DNA of 64,000 nt, from positions 58,825,253 through 58,889,252 of the forward strand of contig CM065297.1 of assembly GCA_032871835.1 (NCBI GenBank), given 5' to 3'. Below the pieces are notes generated by a model, which worked only from the letters and a program-made list of their open reading frames with translations, ran no database searches and had not been told where the DNA came from. Each line of letters opens with the position of its first letter. Position 1 is the stretch's first letter. Shown in pieces: positions 10,672 through 22,529 of the stretch. The position numbers and the translations under genes are program-made. The stretch comes from Dipteronia dyeriana. Taxonomy: Eukaryota > Streptophyta > Magnoliopsida > Sapindales > Sapindaceae.

Positions 10672-13296
10672 TGAAAATACAAAACGGTTAAATGATCAAG
10701 GCTAACCTAGAGGGGGGAAGGGGGGGTGAATAGGTTAGGCACCTTTTTCGACTCTCTTAGAAACAAACAAAAGTTTGACCCTTTAGATTGCTTGTATCAC
10801 AATATATATATTAATTAAAGACACTTAATCAATATATAAAGACAAGTAAAGTGTGATACAAAAAAGTAATGGTAACTAATACACAATCTATATTATAGAA
10901 AGGAAGTCAACTTACATAAAGAGTTTTATCCATAGTCTTCAAATAACAAATACAAATACTAGAGAGATAGGGATAGAGAGAAGTTGGCACAAGATATAAC
11001 GTGGTAAACCTCCGAAGAGGAAACATCCACAGGCTAGCAGCCACCGACAAACAAAATCCACTAGTAGATAAGACAAGTACAATCTCTCAAGTGACCCCTT
11101 CACCTAGAAACTACCCTCATATCCTACTCATGAAGATGTCGTCCTCATGCTTAACAATCCGAGTCCTCACACCTCTTGTCAAGACTTTCTCGCTCACCTT
11201 TCCATATCCTCAAGACCCAAGGCAAGACTTCTTGCTTAACTATCCGAGTCCTCCCGACTCTAGTCAAGACTTCCCGTTCACCTATCCGGATCCTCACGAC
11301 CTTAAGCAAGACTTCTTGCTCGACTATCCGAGTCCTTCCGACTCTAGCCAAGACTTCCTTCCTTGACAATCCAAGGTCTCACACCTCTTGCCAAGACTTC
11401 TTGCTCAACAACACATGTCTCACACCTATTGTCAAGACTTCCTTCTCACAAGGCATCTAGGTGATCATGAATGCAAAACGTAAACAAGCACGCAACATAG
11501 AATGCTATGATCAACACATCCTATGGAAAATACTAGACATGAGCATGAATGCACAAATCAAATGTAGTCTAGTCAATCATGCATGTTTAAATCATCTAGA
11601 TCATGTAAGATATGTTCAACATTAATCATAACATAGATACATGCATAGATCTAAACATGAATCACAAAATATATTCAATAAATCACAAGATCAAGTTTAA
11701 ATGACACAAACCAAAAACATGCTAAAATCATATGACAGTCATTTAGATTTAAGCTAAAGTTCTAGAGCATATTCCTAATCATAGATTCAACAAAACACAT
11801 GAATAGCTCAAAAGAACATAAACACATGTATTGATGTGAGAATTCGGCCAAGAGAGCCTAATACATGTGAGGAACTATTTTTCACAAAAATCAATCAATC
11901 AAAGATCATCAAATAGTCCTAGAACCAAAGCTAGCATAATACAATCCCAAACATGTGAAAACATAGGCAAAATCAAAACCTAACTCAACATGTATGATTT
12001 CAATTGAAACTCAACCTAGCTTTTAAAGAGTTCAAAACTTATATCAAAACACTCACAATACACATATATAAGTTGAAGAAGAAAACCCAAGGCAATTGAC
12101 CAAGTTTTAAAAGAAAACTTTGAGAGAAAATCAATACCTTAGTTGATTTAGGTGCAGTCCCGTTTTTGTTTGTTTAGACACCAAAACCAGCAATAAAACT
12201 CACTCAAACCTTCAAAGAAAAAATGGAGGATGAATAGAAAAACACTTTCAAGTTTGAATCACTCAAGTCGAAGTTTAAATGAAGAAGTTATGGTGTTTGG
12301 AAGGTGAGAAAATGTAGAGAGAAAATTTCTGCACACAAGTTTGAATTTCTTCTTCGAATGAAATGTGAGAGGGAAAGAGAATATAAAGGAGAGGAAAAGA
12401 AAGAAGCCAAAAGACAATTTTGCCCTTCTTTGTTATTGCTTCCCCGAGATGGCACGTGGGCATCTCGGGCCAGTAAGGTGTTCCAGCAGAGATGGCCACG
12501 CACCATCTCAGGCATGCACCACTTCATGGCCTTCGGCCATGGTGCAATCCCCTTGTGCTTCCCTCCCGTTCTTCAACCGTTCTCCGGCCTTCAAACTCAG
12601 AATTCAAATCCGTTTACGGATTATGAACCATAACTTTCACACGGACATGGACATATAAGATACTCAACCCAGAAAATAATAATTCGTCTCGATATACGAA
12701 TACGAAGACAATATATGCAACTTGAGTTGAAAGTGCAGTATCTTTTGACTTAGAACTTGAAATCAATAGTATGAGTAACCGAAATAACCAGAACTCAATC
12801 AAGAATGATTTAAGACTAAAAACAAGTTCAATATCCATGTTATACAAACATATAGACACACAAACACAATTCACACTAGAATGCAAACTTCATAGAGATA
12901 GTCTTCAATCATGCATTTTCCAAAACATGTTATTTCCATACTAATGCATGAGCATTCATCTTCAAGTGTGTGAATGTGTTATACATGGTGCACAACGATG
13001 CAGGGACACATATGAATGAATTGTATGTGTGTGCCTATAATGGTGCACAATGATGCAGATACACAAATGTATGAATTGTGTGTGTGTGCCTAAGCCTTGT
13101 AAGAGAAAGATAAGGTCTTAGTATACCTTTGTAGAACCAAATTGCATCATTTCTCTTTGAAGACTTAGGACTTGCTTTGACTTGTTGTTTGTTCTTCTTT
13201 GAAGCTTGAATCATCATGATTCTAAACAACTAAATCATTACAAGTAAACATCATTTTGATATGGAATTAATGCCAACACAAACTAAAACCTAACCA
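10672..13296 (-). repeat. A1 3' LTR (left LTR)
   Basis: Plus-strand ends are TGAAAATAC at left and CCTAACCA at right, 2625 bp. Contains the G-rich end motif CTAGAGGGGGG...GGTGAATAGG (near 10710), the ACGTGG...CCAC motif (10999-11032), the palindrome-rich block at 11140-11460 and GC hairpins near 12444-12515. Matches the right LTR beginning at 18638. Confidence 0.9.
11140..11460. repeat. palindromic repeat block in A LTR
   Basis: Several ~40-bp units, each with a CAAGACTTC element and a near-palindrome of the type GAGTC CTCCC GACTC. The same block occurs at 21235-21540 and, reversed, at 25380-25600 and 7200-7400. Overlapping frames here on both strands are repeat artefacts. Repeated palindromes are a known trait of Sirevirus LTRs. 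Confidence 0.8.
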
Positions 13297-13753
13297 TCTC
13301 CCCCTTTGGCAAATTCCATGTCAAAATACCTATATATTTACTACAAATATAAAAATGAAGATAGGTCACAAAATCACTCCCTCACATTACAATGAGTAAG
13401 ATTCCTATAACTAATCTTCACCAACTCTTGAACTTCATATTAATCTTCTCTTGAAGCAACCTACAAATCATCTCAAAGCGCAATGCATATACAAGAGAAA
13501 AATAACAAATGGCAACATATAATATGGATAAGAATATACAATTGAGTCCACAAACACATGTATCTCCCTCTTAATACATGCCAAAATACAAGAATTCTTA
13601 AACAAATCTTAAGACTAATTATTACATGCCATAGAAAGGTTAAAAGTTCACAAAAACAACATAAAAGGAAACTAAGTGACTATTAACTCTTTCTCCCCCT
13701 TTTTGACATGAAATGATGCCAAAAGGTAAGAAACATACCATAAGACTCAAATA
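13297..13753 (-). other. A1 3' untranslated region with purine tracts
   Basis: Directly upstream of the 3' LTR on the minus strand. The tract AAAGGGGGAGA (13297-13310 in reverse) abuts the LTR and is the expected polypurine plus-strand primer. A second tract (CAAAAAGGGGGAGAAAG) lies about 400 bp upstream near 13688-13705. No gene seen. Confidence 0.8.
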
Positions 13754-14816
13754 CTAGCTGCTTGGTCCACCAAAGAAAGATGTGCGTGTAGTTGATCTAA
13801 CATAATGCTTGAGAGGTGGTCTTGAACTTGAGGCAATACACTCCTCCAACTCTTTTATTCTAGCATCTTGTTTATCAACTATAGCACTAAGTTCATCAAT
13901 CTTCTTCTTCAAATGTAAAGCCCAATCCGGAAGAATGTTTGTGGTAGTCTCTTGACAATTAACTTGAGAACTACTAAATAGTCCAAAAGTATCACATGTC
14001 TTACCCTTATCCTTATATGACATGTATGACACACGTTTATCACTATAATTTTCCAAGGGTTGTACTAACAGATCATCTCCTCTACTCTTAACACCACGAG
14101 CTAAACACAAAGAAGTTGTAAACCCCGGTAATGCAAGCTTTTTGTGTTCTCTAGTAGAGAAAGCCGCACTATCAATATAAAGCATAAGTAGATCCCCAAG
14201 GTTTATAGGTTGATTAGTCACAAAGGCATACACTATTTTGATCTTGTCTTTATTCAAATCGGTTGAATTCAAAGATCCAATAATGTTAGTGCAAATGAAT
14301 AGATGCCAAAATGCACTAGCCTTAGTTAACTCATGTTGACTAATATATGCTCTACCTTTCCACTCAAAAGAAGCATTGTCACAAAGAGTTCTACCCATGA
14401 TATTAAGATTCTCAATGACATCTACATCTAGAAAGTTTGAATCTATATCATTAGATAGCCCAAGAAACTTGTTAATGTTTTTTTAGGTTTACTCTAAACA
14501 CAACACCCCTAATCTCCATCAAAGCATCCAATAAGATGGCACTTTCTTTATATTCAAGATAAAACTCTCTAACAAGAGTATTATTCACTATTCCTAACAT
14601 GCTCACTCAAGATTCTCAATTTCTATCCTTAATGCATTTAAGAACATAAGAATCTTTACACTTACCTAAGTCAATGCCTCTCTCTTGAAATATCTTCTTA
14701 GTTCAAAAGATCCCTAAATCCTTTGACCTTGAAGCTTTGGATCCTTTTGAGGTAGACTTGGCTTTCACAATAGGATTCGATTGATTTCCACTTTCGATAA
14801 CCTTAGTTCTTCCCAT
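13754..14816 (-). pseudogene. Transposase_32-like extra ORF of A1 (putative plant transposon protein)
   Basis: The 3' part, 14398-13754, is open for 214 codons; the frame can be followed upstream with stops and a shift to an ATG at 14816 (MGRTKVIESGNQSNP). Visible blocks are VREFYLEYKE, a NINKFLGL-type segment, W-rich ASAFWHLFICTNIIGS, and LPGFTTSLCLARGV, followed by a coiled-coil KKKIDELSAIVDKQDARIKE and a basic tail. Spacing and wording resemble the plant 'putative plant transposon protein' domain (Pfam Transposase_32), recognised from memory and not searched. That family has no proven enzymatic role and is common in plant repeats. It lies in sense with gag, between gag and the 3' LTR. The matching region of A2 has no such ORF. 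Confidence 0.6.
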
Positions 14817-16517
14817 TTGTTCTTGTGTTATAAGATGCTATATACATACAACAAAAGTGAGTGAAAGACAAAACAAGCGTATTAGTCACAAATATATAAA
14901 CACAAAGACATATGACTTAAAAATGAATAATCATGCAAGACAAAGATAGTGAGTAATATCTTACAAGTATCATTAAGTCAAAATATGCCAACATATAACA
15001 AAATGAAGCATGTGAACATATCATAAAAGAGAACACTGTCTAGCATACAATGCTTCCCCTTAAAAAAGGCTATAACTAAAATCAATGATGGCATAAAGTT
15101 CACAAAGATGTTCACACAATCACACATTCAAGCAATTTGAAGAAATACCAACAAAATAAGCTTCATATGCTAAGAGAGATACACAAAGATTTTTCAAGTT
15201 CTCTCATAATTCTTCAACAATTGCTAAAATATCATCATACTCATAAACAAAGTGTGTGTGTGAGAGATATGCTTCAAATATATATCAAGAAGTAGTTTGA
15301 TAATCAACATGTAAACAATTTCCAACAACTATTCATCTAAAGCTTTTTCCATAAAAAGTCAAACCGATTATCATCCAGATTTTTTTGCTTTTAAGAGAAT
15401 AGATTTCAACATATGAGCGTGTGTGTGCATGTGGCTCGTCATCCCATTTCTGTTTTTCAACCCGAGCTCATTTGATTTTCAACTATACTTCTTTTTAAGC
15501 CTTCTTCCTTTCCTTTTTAGGCTTTGAATCAAAGATTTTTTTTTTATGATTTCATTTCAACACTTCTTTTATTTTTCCATTTTTTTTACATAAACAAAAT
15601 TCACTTCATGACGGCTTTCACTCATCACAATGGTGTAGCTCTTCCCAATATTGGGTAGCTTTCACAACCAATGTTTGTAACCCTTTTCATGACGGTGCTC
15701 GTTGAGTTCTATGTAATTGTTGAAGCAAAATGGATACTAACCATAGGTCATTTTAAATGTACTTAAGCACAAAAACTTCAAGGTGTATCCAATGTTTACA
15801 TATTAGTAAACTCAACCTACTAGCAAAACATATAAGAGAAGCAAGGTGCAATTTTTAGAAACCAAAACTTTATGGTTCATAAGCACATGATCTTAGGGCA
15901 ATAAGTAGAGACTTATTCAAGATCATTAATTTTCTAATAAGTAGCTTTCAAAGAATATGAAGCTCATATTTTCAAAAGTAATGCCACTCAATATACCATA
16001 CACAAGCAATCATCAAATTTAAGATCAATGTGAACAATATCACTATTAGATCCTAAAATAGCAAATGTCAATGAGAACCATATGTATGCTATACAAAATT
16101 CTCTAATATGACATGCTATGAGATGTACATCAAAAATTGAGTCAAAAGATGAATATCTAAGAGAACATGCATTAGAGTATAAAGATACGTTTTTGCACAT
16201 TATATTCACCAAATATCATACTTTCGCCCTTCTTACGAGCACTCTTACCTTGAATGTCCTCATGACACCAAGTTGACGATGTTTCACAACAAGAGTATAA
16301 AAAGCATAATATCTCAACCCAATCAACACATATATCAAAAGAACTTCTCTAAAGTTAATCAACAAATTTTGACCATCATAACAAACATGATGTGAGATAA
16401 CCAAGTTCATATCAATACATGGAGTATTCAAAGCTAGCAAGCAAGAATTCTCAACACAATTGATATATAGCCTCAAAGCTATCTGACATGTGCTTTTTAT
16501 ATTAGTGATAAGAGCAC
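14817..16517 (-). other. A1 non-coding internal region between gag and extra ORF
   Basis: No credible frame. On the minus strand it follows A2 30538-32100 in order, including a well conserved block at about 15605-15715 (A2 31390-31505) with GAACTCAACGAGCAC and TGAGTGAAAGCCGTCATGAA. Near 15415 there is a short TGTG-rich run. Confidence 0.7.
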
Positions 16518-18554
16518 TCACCCTTGAACCACTTTTCTTGGTGTACCTACACAAACATTTCCAATATCATCCTTGAAAACAATGTTAAATCTAGAGTAAA
16601 GTCCTTCAATGACTTTATTAACAAGAATATCATTAACACACTCTTCCTTAACATTTTCAACACAAGCTTTGTCAAGTTGAACAAAATTAGTATTCTTTCT
16701 ACTCCACAACTTCTTATCATGCTTAGCAATATTATCATATTTCTCAACTTTCAAAACCTTAGCCTGTCCAAGTTGAAGTTTAATCTTCTTATCTCTAGAT
16801 TCATTTCCTAATTTGCATTTTTCTATATATTTATAACACCTAGGCTTAATGTGACCTATTGTGTTGCAATAATGACAAATTGGAATAAAAGATTAGACTG
16901 TACCTTTTGAAGTTGAACTAGTTTCACTAGGAGTATGCAAAGATACCTTGTTCACCAACTTCTTCATGGCTTTTGATCTTTTCTTCTTGTGTGGTTTCTT
17001 ATCAATCACGACTTCATCAAAGTGAGTAGGAAGTGGTGCTTCCAAGAGCTCCTCTTCAACTACCAAGTTTTCTTCACCACTATGAGAGTTAACAAGATTC
17101 CTAACACTAGACACACTTACCGAATCATTCACTAAGACCATGATGGCCTCCTTAGCCGTGTCTATCTCTTCCATCAATTCTTGTTCTCTCTTCTTCAAAG
17201 AAGATATCACATTATCCTTCTCAAGGTTTATCTTTTCAAGTTCTCTAAACTTCTTCATAATATCACCTTTCTCACCAAGAAGTCTATGAATGACAACCAC
17301 AAACTCATCTAGTTGTTTCTTTATCAAATCATCCATCTCAACTACTTCTCTTTGAACATTATCTCTAGCTTCTTCAAGCTTTTCTATCTTTTCCAACAAC
17401 TCAAGATTAGTAGGAATGGAACTAGAGCTTCCATGATGATTTGCATCAAAGTTCTTGTTCAAAGATATTGTACCATCAACATCTAGTGGTGAATGAGAAG
17501 CCGTTAGAGCTACAGAGTTTCTCACCAATGCTTCATTACTTGAAGACTCACAACTAGAGCTCTCATTGTCACTAGAGTTATCATCACTCCAAGTAGCCGC
17601 CAACACTTTGCCTTTCTTGTCTTTCTTAGATGGTTTCTTGGTGCACTCACTAGCAAAGTGACCGAAACCATGACAATCATAGCATTGAAGATCTTTCTTG
17701 TTCATGGCTTGACTATTCTTCTCATTCTTTAGAGATGATGTTCTCTTAACTCCCTTTTCCTTAGAAGACTTGCCTCTAGGCTTGGCATTCTTCTTTAGAA
17801 ACTTCTTGAACCTTCTAACCAAAAGAGCCATCTCTTCATTTTCATCATCACTCTCCTCCTCAATAGCATTGAGTGCGATTCCCTTACTTTTAATCTTTGG
17901 CTTCAAGCACATCTCATAAGTTTGGAGAGACCCAAGCAACTCATCGATGTTCATACTATCCACATCCTTGCTTTCCTCAATGGCCTTTACCTTTGATTTG
18001 AATCTCTTAGGAAGAGACCTAAGGATTTTCCAATTTAAACGCTCTTTTGAGATAGGTACTCCAAGTGCTTGACATTGGTTAGCAATATTAAGAAGCCGAA
18101 ATTGGAAGTCTTTGAACTTTTCTTCTTTACTCATACTTAAAACTTTAAATTGTGATGCCAACATTTGAAGCCTCGATTTCTTCACCGCTAAGGTTCCTTC
18201 ATTAGTAACTTGGAGAGTATCCCAAGCTTCCTTTATGGATTCAAGATTTTGAATGTAAGAGAATCGATGCCCATCAACTCCTCCAAAGATGGCATTCATA
18301 GCACGATGGTGTCATTTAGCAACCTCAAACTCATTCGTTGTCCATTCACTCATTGGCTTGAGTATCATGGTTCCATCCTCTTAAACCTTGGTAGGAGGAC
18401 TATAACCTTCCGCCACTACCATCCAAGCCATTTCATCAATAGAGCGGATGTAGGCTTTTATCCTCAACTTCCAATACCTATAGTAAGTGCCTCGAAGTAA
18501 TGGTGTCCTAGTATTTGAGGCTCATTCCGCCATTACATCATCTTGTAAACCCAT
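16518..18554 (-). pseudogene. A1 gag, Sirevirus type with two zinc knuckles
   Basis: The minus-strand start is ATGGGTTTACAAG at 18554; stops interrupt the first 85 codons, then 18299-16896 is open for 468 codons. A TAA at 16893-16895 is followed in the same frame by more gag down to 16518. Order: N-terminal YWKLRIKAYIRS block; UBN2-like core (LESIKEAWDTLQ, LRSLPKRFKSKVKAIEE, DELLGSLQTYE); basic region; zinc knuckle CYDCHGFGHFASEC; a WSDDNSS acidic stretch; long coiled coil; second knuckle CHYCNTIGHIKPRC; and a terminal block ending FKDDIGNVCVGTPRK. Gag would form the particle and package RNA in the cytoplasm. Pol does not follow. The end block is shared with A2 near 30400-30510. Confidence 0.85.
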
Positions 18555-18619
18555 GGCTTCAAAAGCATTGCAAAAATCGTGAATGTATCACCCGGACTCA
18601 CACTAAGTGCAATCTAGTG

Positions 18620-18637
18620 TCCTCCTCCGATACCAAT
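18620..18637 (-). other. primer-binding site of A1
   Basis: On the minus strand ATTGGTATCGGAGGAGG follows the LTR end directly. It corresponds to TGGTATCAGAGC of A2 with changes, an initiator-Met tRNA type site. Confidence 0.75.
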
Positions 18638-18986
18638 TGAAAATACAAACATGGTTAAATGCTCAAGGCTAACCTAGAGGGGGGAGAATAGGTTAGGCAC
18701 CTTTTTCGACTCCCTTAGAAACAAACACTTGTTTGTCCCTCCAGATTGCTTGTATCACAATATATATATATATTAATTAAAGACACTTAATCAATATATA
18801 AAGACAAGTAAAGTGTGATACAAAAAGGTAATGGTAACACATACACAATCTATATTATAGAAAGGAAGTCAACTTACATAAAGAGTTCTATCCATAGTAT
18901 TCAAAGAACAAATACAAATACTAAAGTGATAGGGATAGAGAGAAGTTGACACAAGATATAACGTGGTAAACCTCCGAAGAGAAAAC

Positions 18987-20513
18987 TGTTGGGGTTTATG
19001 CCCTAAAGATGTAATTTGTAAATGGATTTATTAAATAAATAAATGGAAAAGTTCAATACATTCTTGTTATGTTGTTTATTATATAACTTGTGCATAAATT
19101 TAACATCCAAGATTGCCGGATGTAATCTCGAACTGTGTATATGAGTGTCATATACGGATGGATACAGTAAGAGACATGCAATCTAAAGAGTCCATAGATA
19201 GCAAATAAAGCTGGATACTTTATTTGTGGTTAATCTATAGTTGCGGTCCATTCCTTAATGTACGGTGATTCTATCCTGAATCATTCATATGGAGATATGA
19301 GAATGAAGGCATCTTGTATGATGTGATCATATAGGACTGGGTCATGATCTATATGAATCTCTTACCAAGATCCGTTTACCGATGAGAATCATATATATCA
19401 ACTAATGATGGCTATATGTGCATGATCTTAATCCTGAGTGTCTTATTGACTCCTTCAGGTTAGATCATGGTCTTTGATATACCATGGGTGAAGTCAGATG
19501 CATTTCCCTTATCAATATACTCTGTTTGTTGGGATTGCGGTTTGGCTTGTGGCTAGGAAGGTTTGTACACAATAGTGGAATCCACTCCTTCTTGTGAGAA
19601 GTAGATGGTAGTTCCCTTAAGGGTTGATTCAGGGCTTGGACAATATGAGCACTCTCCTAATTCCATGAGGAAATAGGATTTGTTGTCCATTAGACAATCA
19701 ACGGTACTTAAAGGATATATGTAATTAGAGGGGTATAACGGACATTATGACCCAGCTCTAATTATGAACTATTGTGCAGGATCACACCATGTGTAATAGC
19801 TATATCGATGGACACCGAGTTATATCGGTCTGTGTAAAAGCGTCTACAGTTGAGAGAGTACAGCCTCGGGTTTTTAGTGGAATAACACCGGAGTTAATAA
19901 TCAAGGAATATTAATTAAAGAGTTTAATTAATGATTCCGAGGATTATTGGAGTTCAAAATACTGTGGGTCCATTAGGTCCCCTTGCTAGCCCAATTGATT
20001 TAGGTAACAAGGGTCACGGTTAATTAATTGGATTGTCCAATTAATTGTGTTACAAAAGTGACACGTATATATTCGGGAATTAATTGAATAATGAGATTAT
20101 TTAATTAATTAATGTTAATAGTTAAATTAATTAAATAATTAGATTATTTAATTATATTGATAATTACGAATTAATAATTAACTATTAATTGGAGGGTGTT
20201 AGTTGATATATGGATTTAGGTGAAGATAAAATAATAGGATTATTTTATTTTTACTAAATCATTTATCTAAGTATTTGAATTTAGTTTAAATTTAAAATAC
20301 TTATTATCACTTTTAATATATTAGATATATTTAAAAAGGATAATTAAAAGATATATATCAACTAATAACACAAGAGATTGCATTGGATGCAAATTGGTGT
20401 GTACATAAAACAATAATCAAAATAAGAATTTGCATATGATGCAAATACTTAATAAATAAATAAATATAAATATATATATATATATATAAAGTGAGCATCA
20501 GTAAAAAGAAAAA

Positions 20514-20588
<75 letters not shown>

Positions 20589-21107
20589 TGTGTGTGTGAT
20601 ATAACAAGCAGTGGCGTGAGATATATATTGTGGTTCTTGATGCGCAAAGCAGAGGCGAGCAACTAATATTTATATAAAAGCAAACAATAGGCGAGATATA
20701 TATATATTCGTGAAAAACGAAGCAAGCGATATATATATATATATATTGTTTCATGTTTTATGTGTGTTTTTGAAACACATAGAAGAAAGAGTTTCTTCAA
20801 TTCTCTCTACATTCTCCATTCAAGTTCCAGAGACCGTGACGCGCCCACACGCAGTTACCAGTTCCAGGAGATAGCGAGGAAGATCGAGTGGTTCAGACAG
20901 GAGCATATCATAAAGTGAAGGAGCCTCCAAAAGTTGGTATGTTCTTCCGAATTTTGTTGATTACAATTTTCTATATTTACATATTGTATGTATTAGTTCC
21001 GAAAAATAATTACGATCCAAAGTTCACTGGTCCCATATAATGATATGATCTGTATAAAAATAAATAAACTTAGTTCCGCTGCGCGACCGGTGAACGGGGT
21101 TCCAACA
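18987..21107 (+). mobile_element. solo LTR F (copia-like), inserted in A1 5' LTR
   Basis: Ends TGTTGG and CCAACA are inverted repeats. Flanking pentamers AAAAC and GAAAC are a one-mismatch target duplication. The interrupted A1 sequence (CCTCCGAAGAG...GAAACATCC) is continuous across the gap when compared with 11010-11035. Length 2121 bp with no primer site or coding remnant, so a solo LTR. Orientation is inferred from TGTTGGGGTTTATGCCC, typical of a copia LTR start. Unrelated to the A, B and C LTRs. Confidence 0.8.
20517..20600. repeat. (TA)n(TG)n compound microsatellite in F
   Basis: A run of TA passes into a run of TG. Further (TA)n runs are at 20469-20486 and 20731-20746. The 101-codon frame across 20449-20754 is low-complexity and not a gene. 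Confidence 0.95.
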
Positions 21108-22529
21108 GAAACATCCATGGGCTAACAGCCACCGGCAAACAAAATCCACTAGTAAATAAGACAAGTACAATCTCTCAAGTGACCCCTTCACCTAGAAACT
21201 ACCCTCCTATCCTACTCATGAAGATGTCGCCCTCATGCTCAACAATCTGAGGCCTCACACCTCTTGTCAAGATTTCCTCGCTCATCTTTCCAGATCCTCA
21301 CGACCCAAGGTAAGACTTTATGCTTAACTATCTGAGTCCTCCTGACTCTAGTAAAGACTTCTTCGCTCACCTATCCGGATCCTCACGATCCTAGGCAAGA
21401 CTTCTTGCTCGACTATCCGAGTCCTCCCGAATATAGCCAAGACTTCCTTGCTTGACAATCCATGGTCTCACACCTCTTGCCAAGACTTCTTGCTCAACAA
21501 CATAGGTCTCACACCTATTGTCAAGACTTGCTTTTCACAAGGCATCTAGGTGATCGTGAATACAAAACACAAACAAGCACGCAACATAGAATGCTATGAT
21601 CAACACATCCTATGGAAAATACTAGACATGAGCATGAATGCACAAATCTAATGTAGTCTAGTCAATCATGCATGTTTAAATCATCTAGATCATGTAAGAT
21701 ATGCTCAACATTAATCACAACCTAGATACATGCATAGATCTAAACTTGAATCACAAGATCAAGTTTAAATGACACAAACCAAAAACATGCTAAAATCATG
21801 ACAAAGTCATTTAGATTTAAGCTAAAGTTCTAGAGCATATTCCTAATCATAGATTCAACAAAACACATGAATAGCTCAAAAGAGCATAAACAACATGTAC
21901 TGATGTGAGAATTCGGTCCAAGAGAGCCTAATACATGTGAGGAACTATTTTTCACAAAAATTAATCAATCAAAGATCATCAAATAGTCCTAGAATCAAAG
22001 CTAGCACAATACAAACCCAAACATGTGAAAACATAGGCAATATCAAAACCTAACTCAACATGTATGATTTCAATTGAAACTCAACCTAGCTTTAAAAGAG
22101 TTCAAAACACAAATCAAAACACTCACAATACACATATATAAGTTGAAGAAGAAAACCCAAGGCAATTGACCAAGTTTTAAAAGAAAACTTTGAGAGAAAA
22201 TCAATACCTTAGTTGATTTAGGTGCAGTCCCGTTTTTGTGTGTTTAGACACCAAACAAATCAATAAAACTCACTCAAAACTTCAGAGAAAAGATGGAGAA
22301 TGAATATAAAAACACTCTCAACTTTGAATCACTCAAATCGGAGTTCAAATGAAGAAGTTATGGTGTTTGGAAGGTAAGGAAATGTAGAGAAAAAATTTCT
22401 GTACACAAGTTTGAATTTCTTCTTAGAATGAAATGTGAGGGAAAGAGAATATAAAGGAGAGGGAAAGAAAGAATCCAAAAGACAATTTTGCCCTTATTTG
22501 TTATTGTTTCCCCGAGATGGCGCGTGACC

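Larger units (their letters stand above)
10672..22529 (-). mobile_element. element A1: gag-only Sirevirus-like retrotransposon (minus)
   Basis: Order on the minus strand is 5' LTR (18638-22529, truncated and split by F), primer site, gag (18554-16518), a non-coding stretch, a second ORF resembling Transposase_32 (14816-13754), purine tract, and 3' LTR (13296-10672). No protease, integrase, RT or RNase H is visible in about 5.3 kb of internal sequence, so it would need proteins from another element. It sits in the 3' LTR of X. Left flank is ACACC; the right flank was lost in a deletion. Confidence 0.88.
18638..22529 (-). repeat. A1 5' LTR (right LTR), truncated and split
   Basis: Begins TGAAAATAC, as the left LTR does. 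Interrupted at 18987-21107 by solo LTR F. It breaks off at 22529 inside the GC hairpin (CGAGATGGCGCGTG) and passes directly into B LTR sequence, so roughly the first 0.85 kb of this LTR is missing. Confidence 0.87.

Noticed and set aside
11001..11460. Overlapping Pro/Ser/Thr-rich frames on both strands
   Set aside because: Produced by the palindromic LTR repeats; no start context and not conserved as protein.
20449..20754. 101-codon Tyr/Ile/His-rich frame
   Set aside because: Translation of (TA)n and (TG)n microsatellites.
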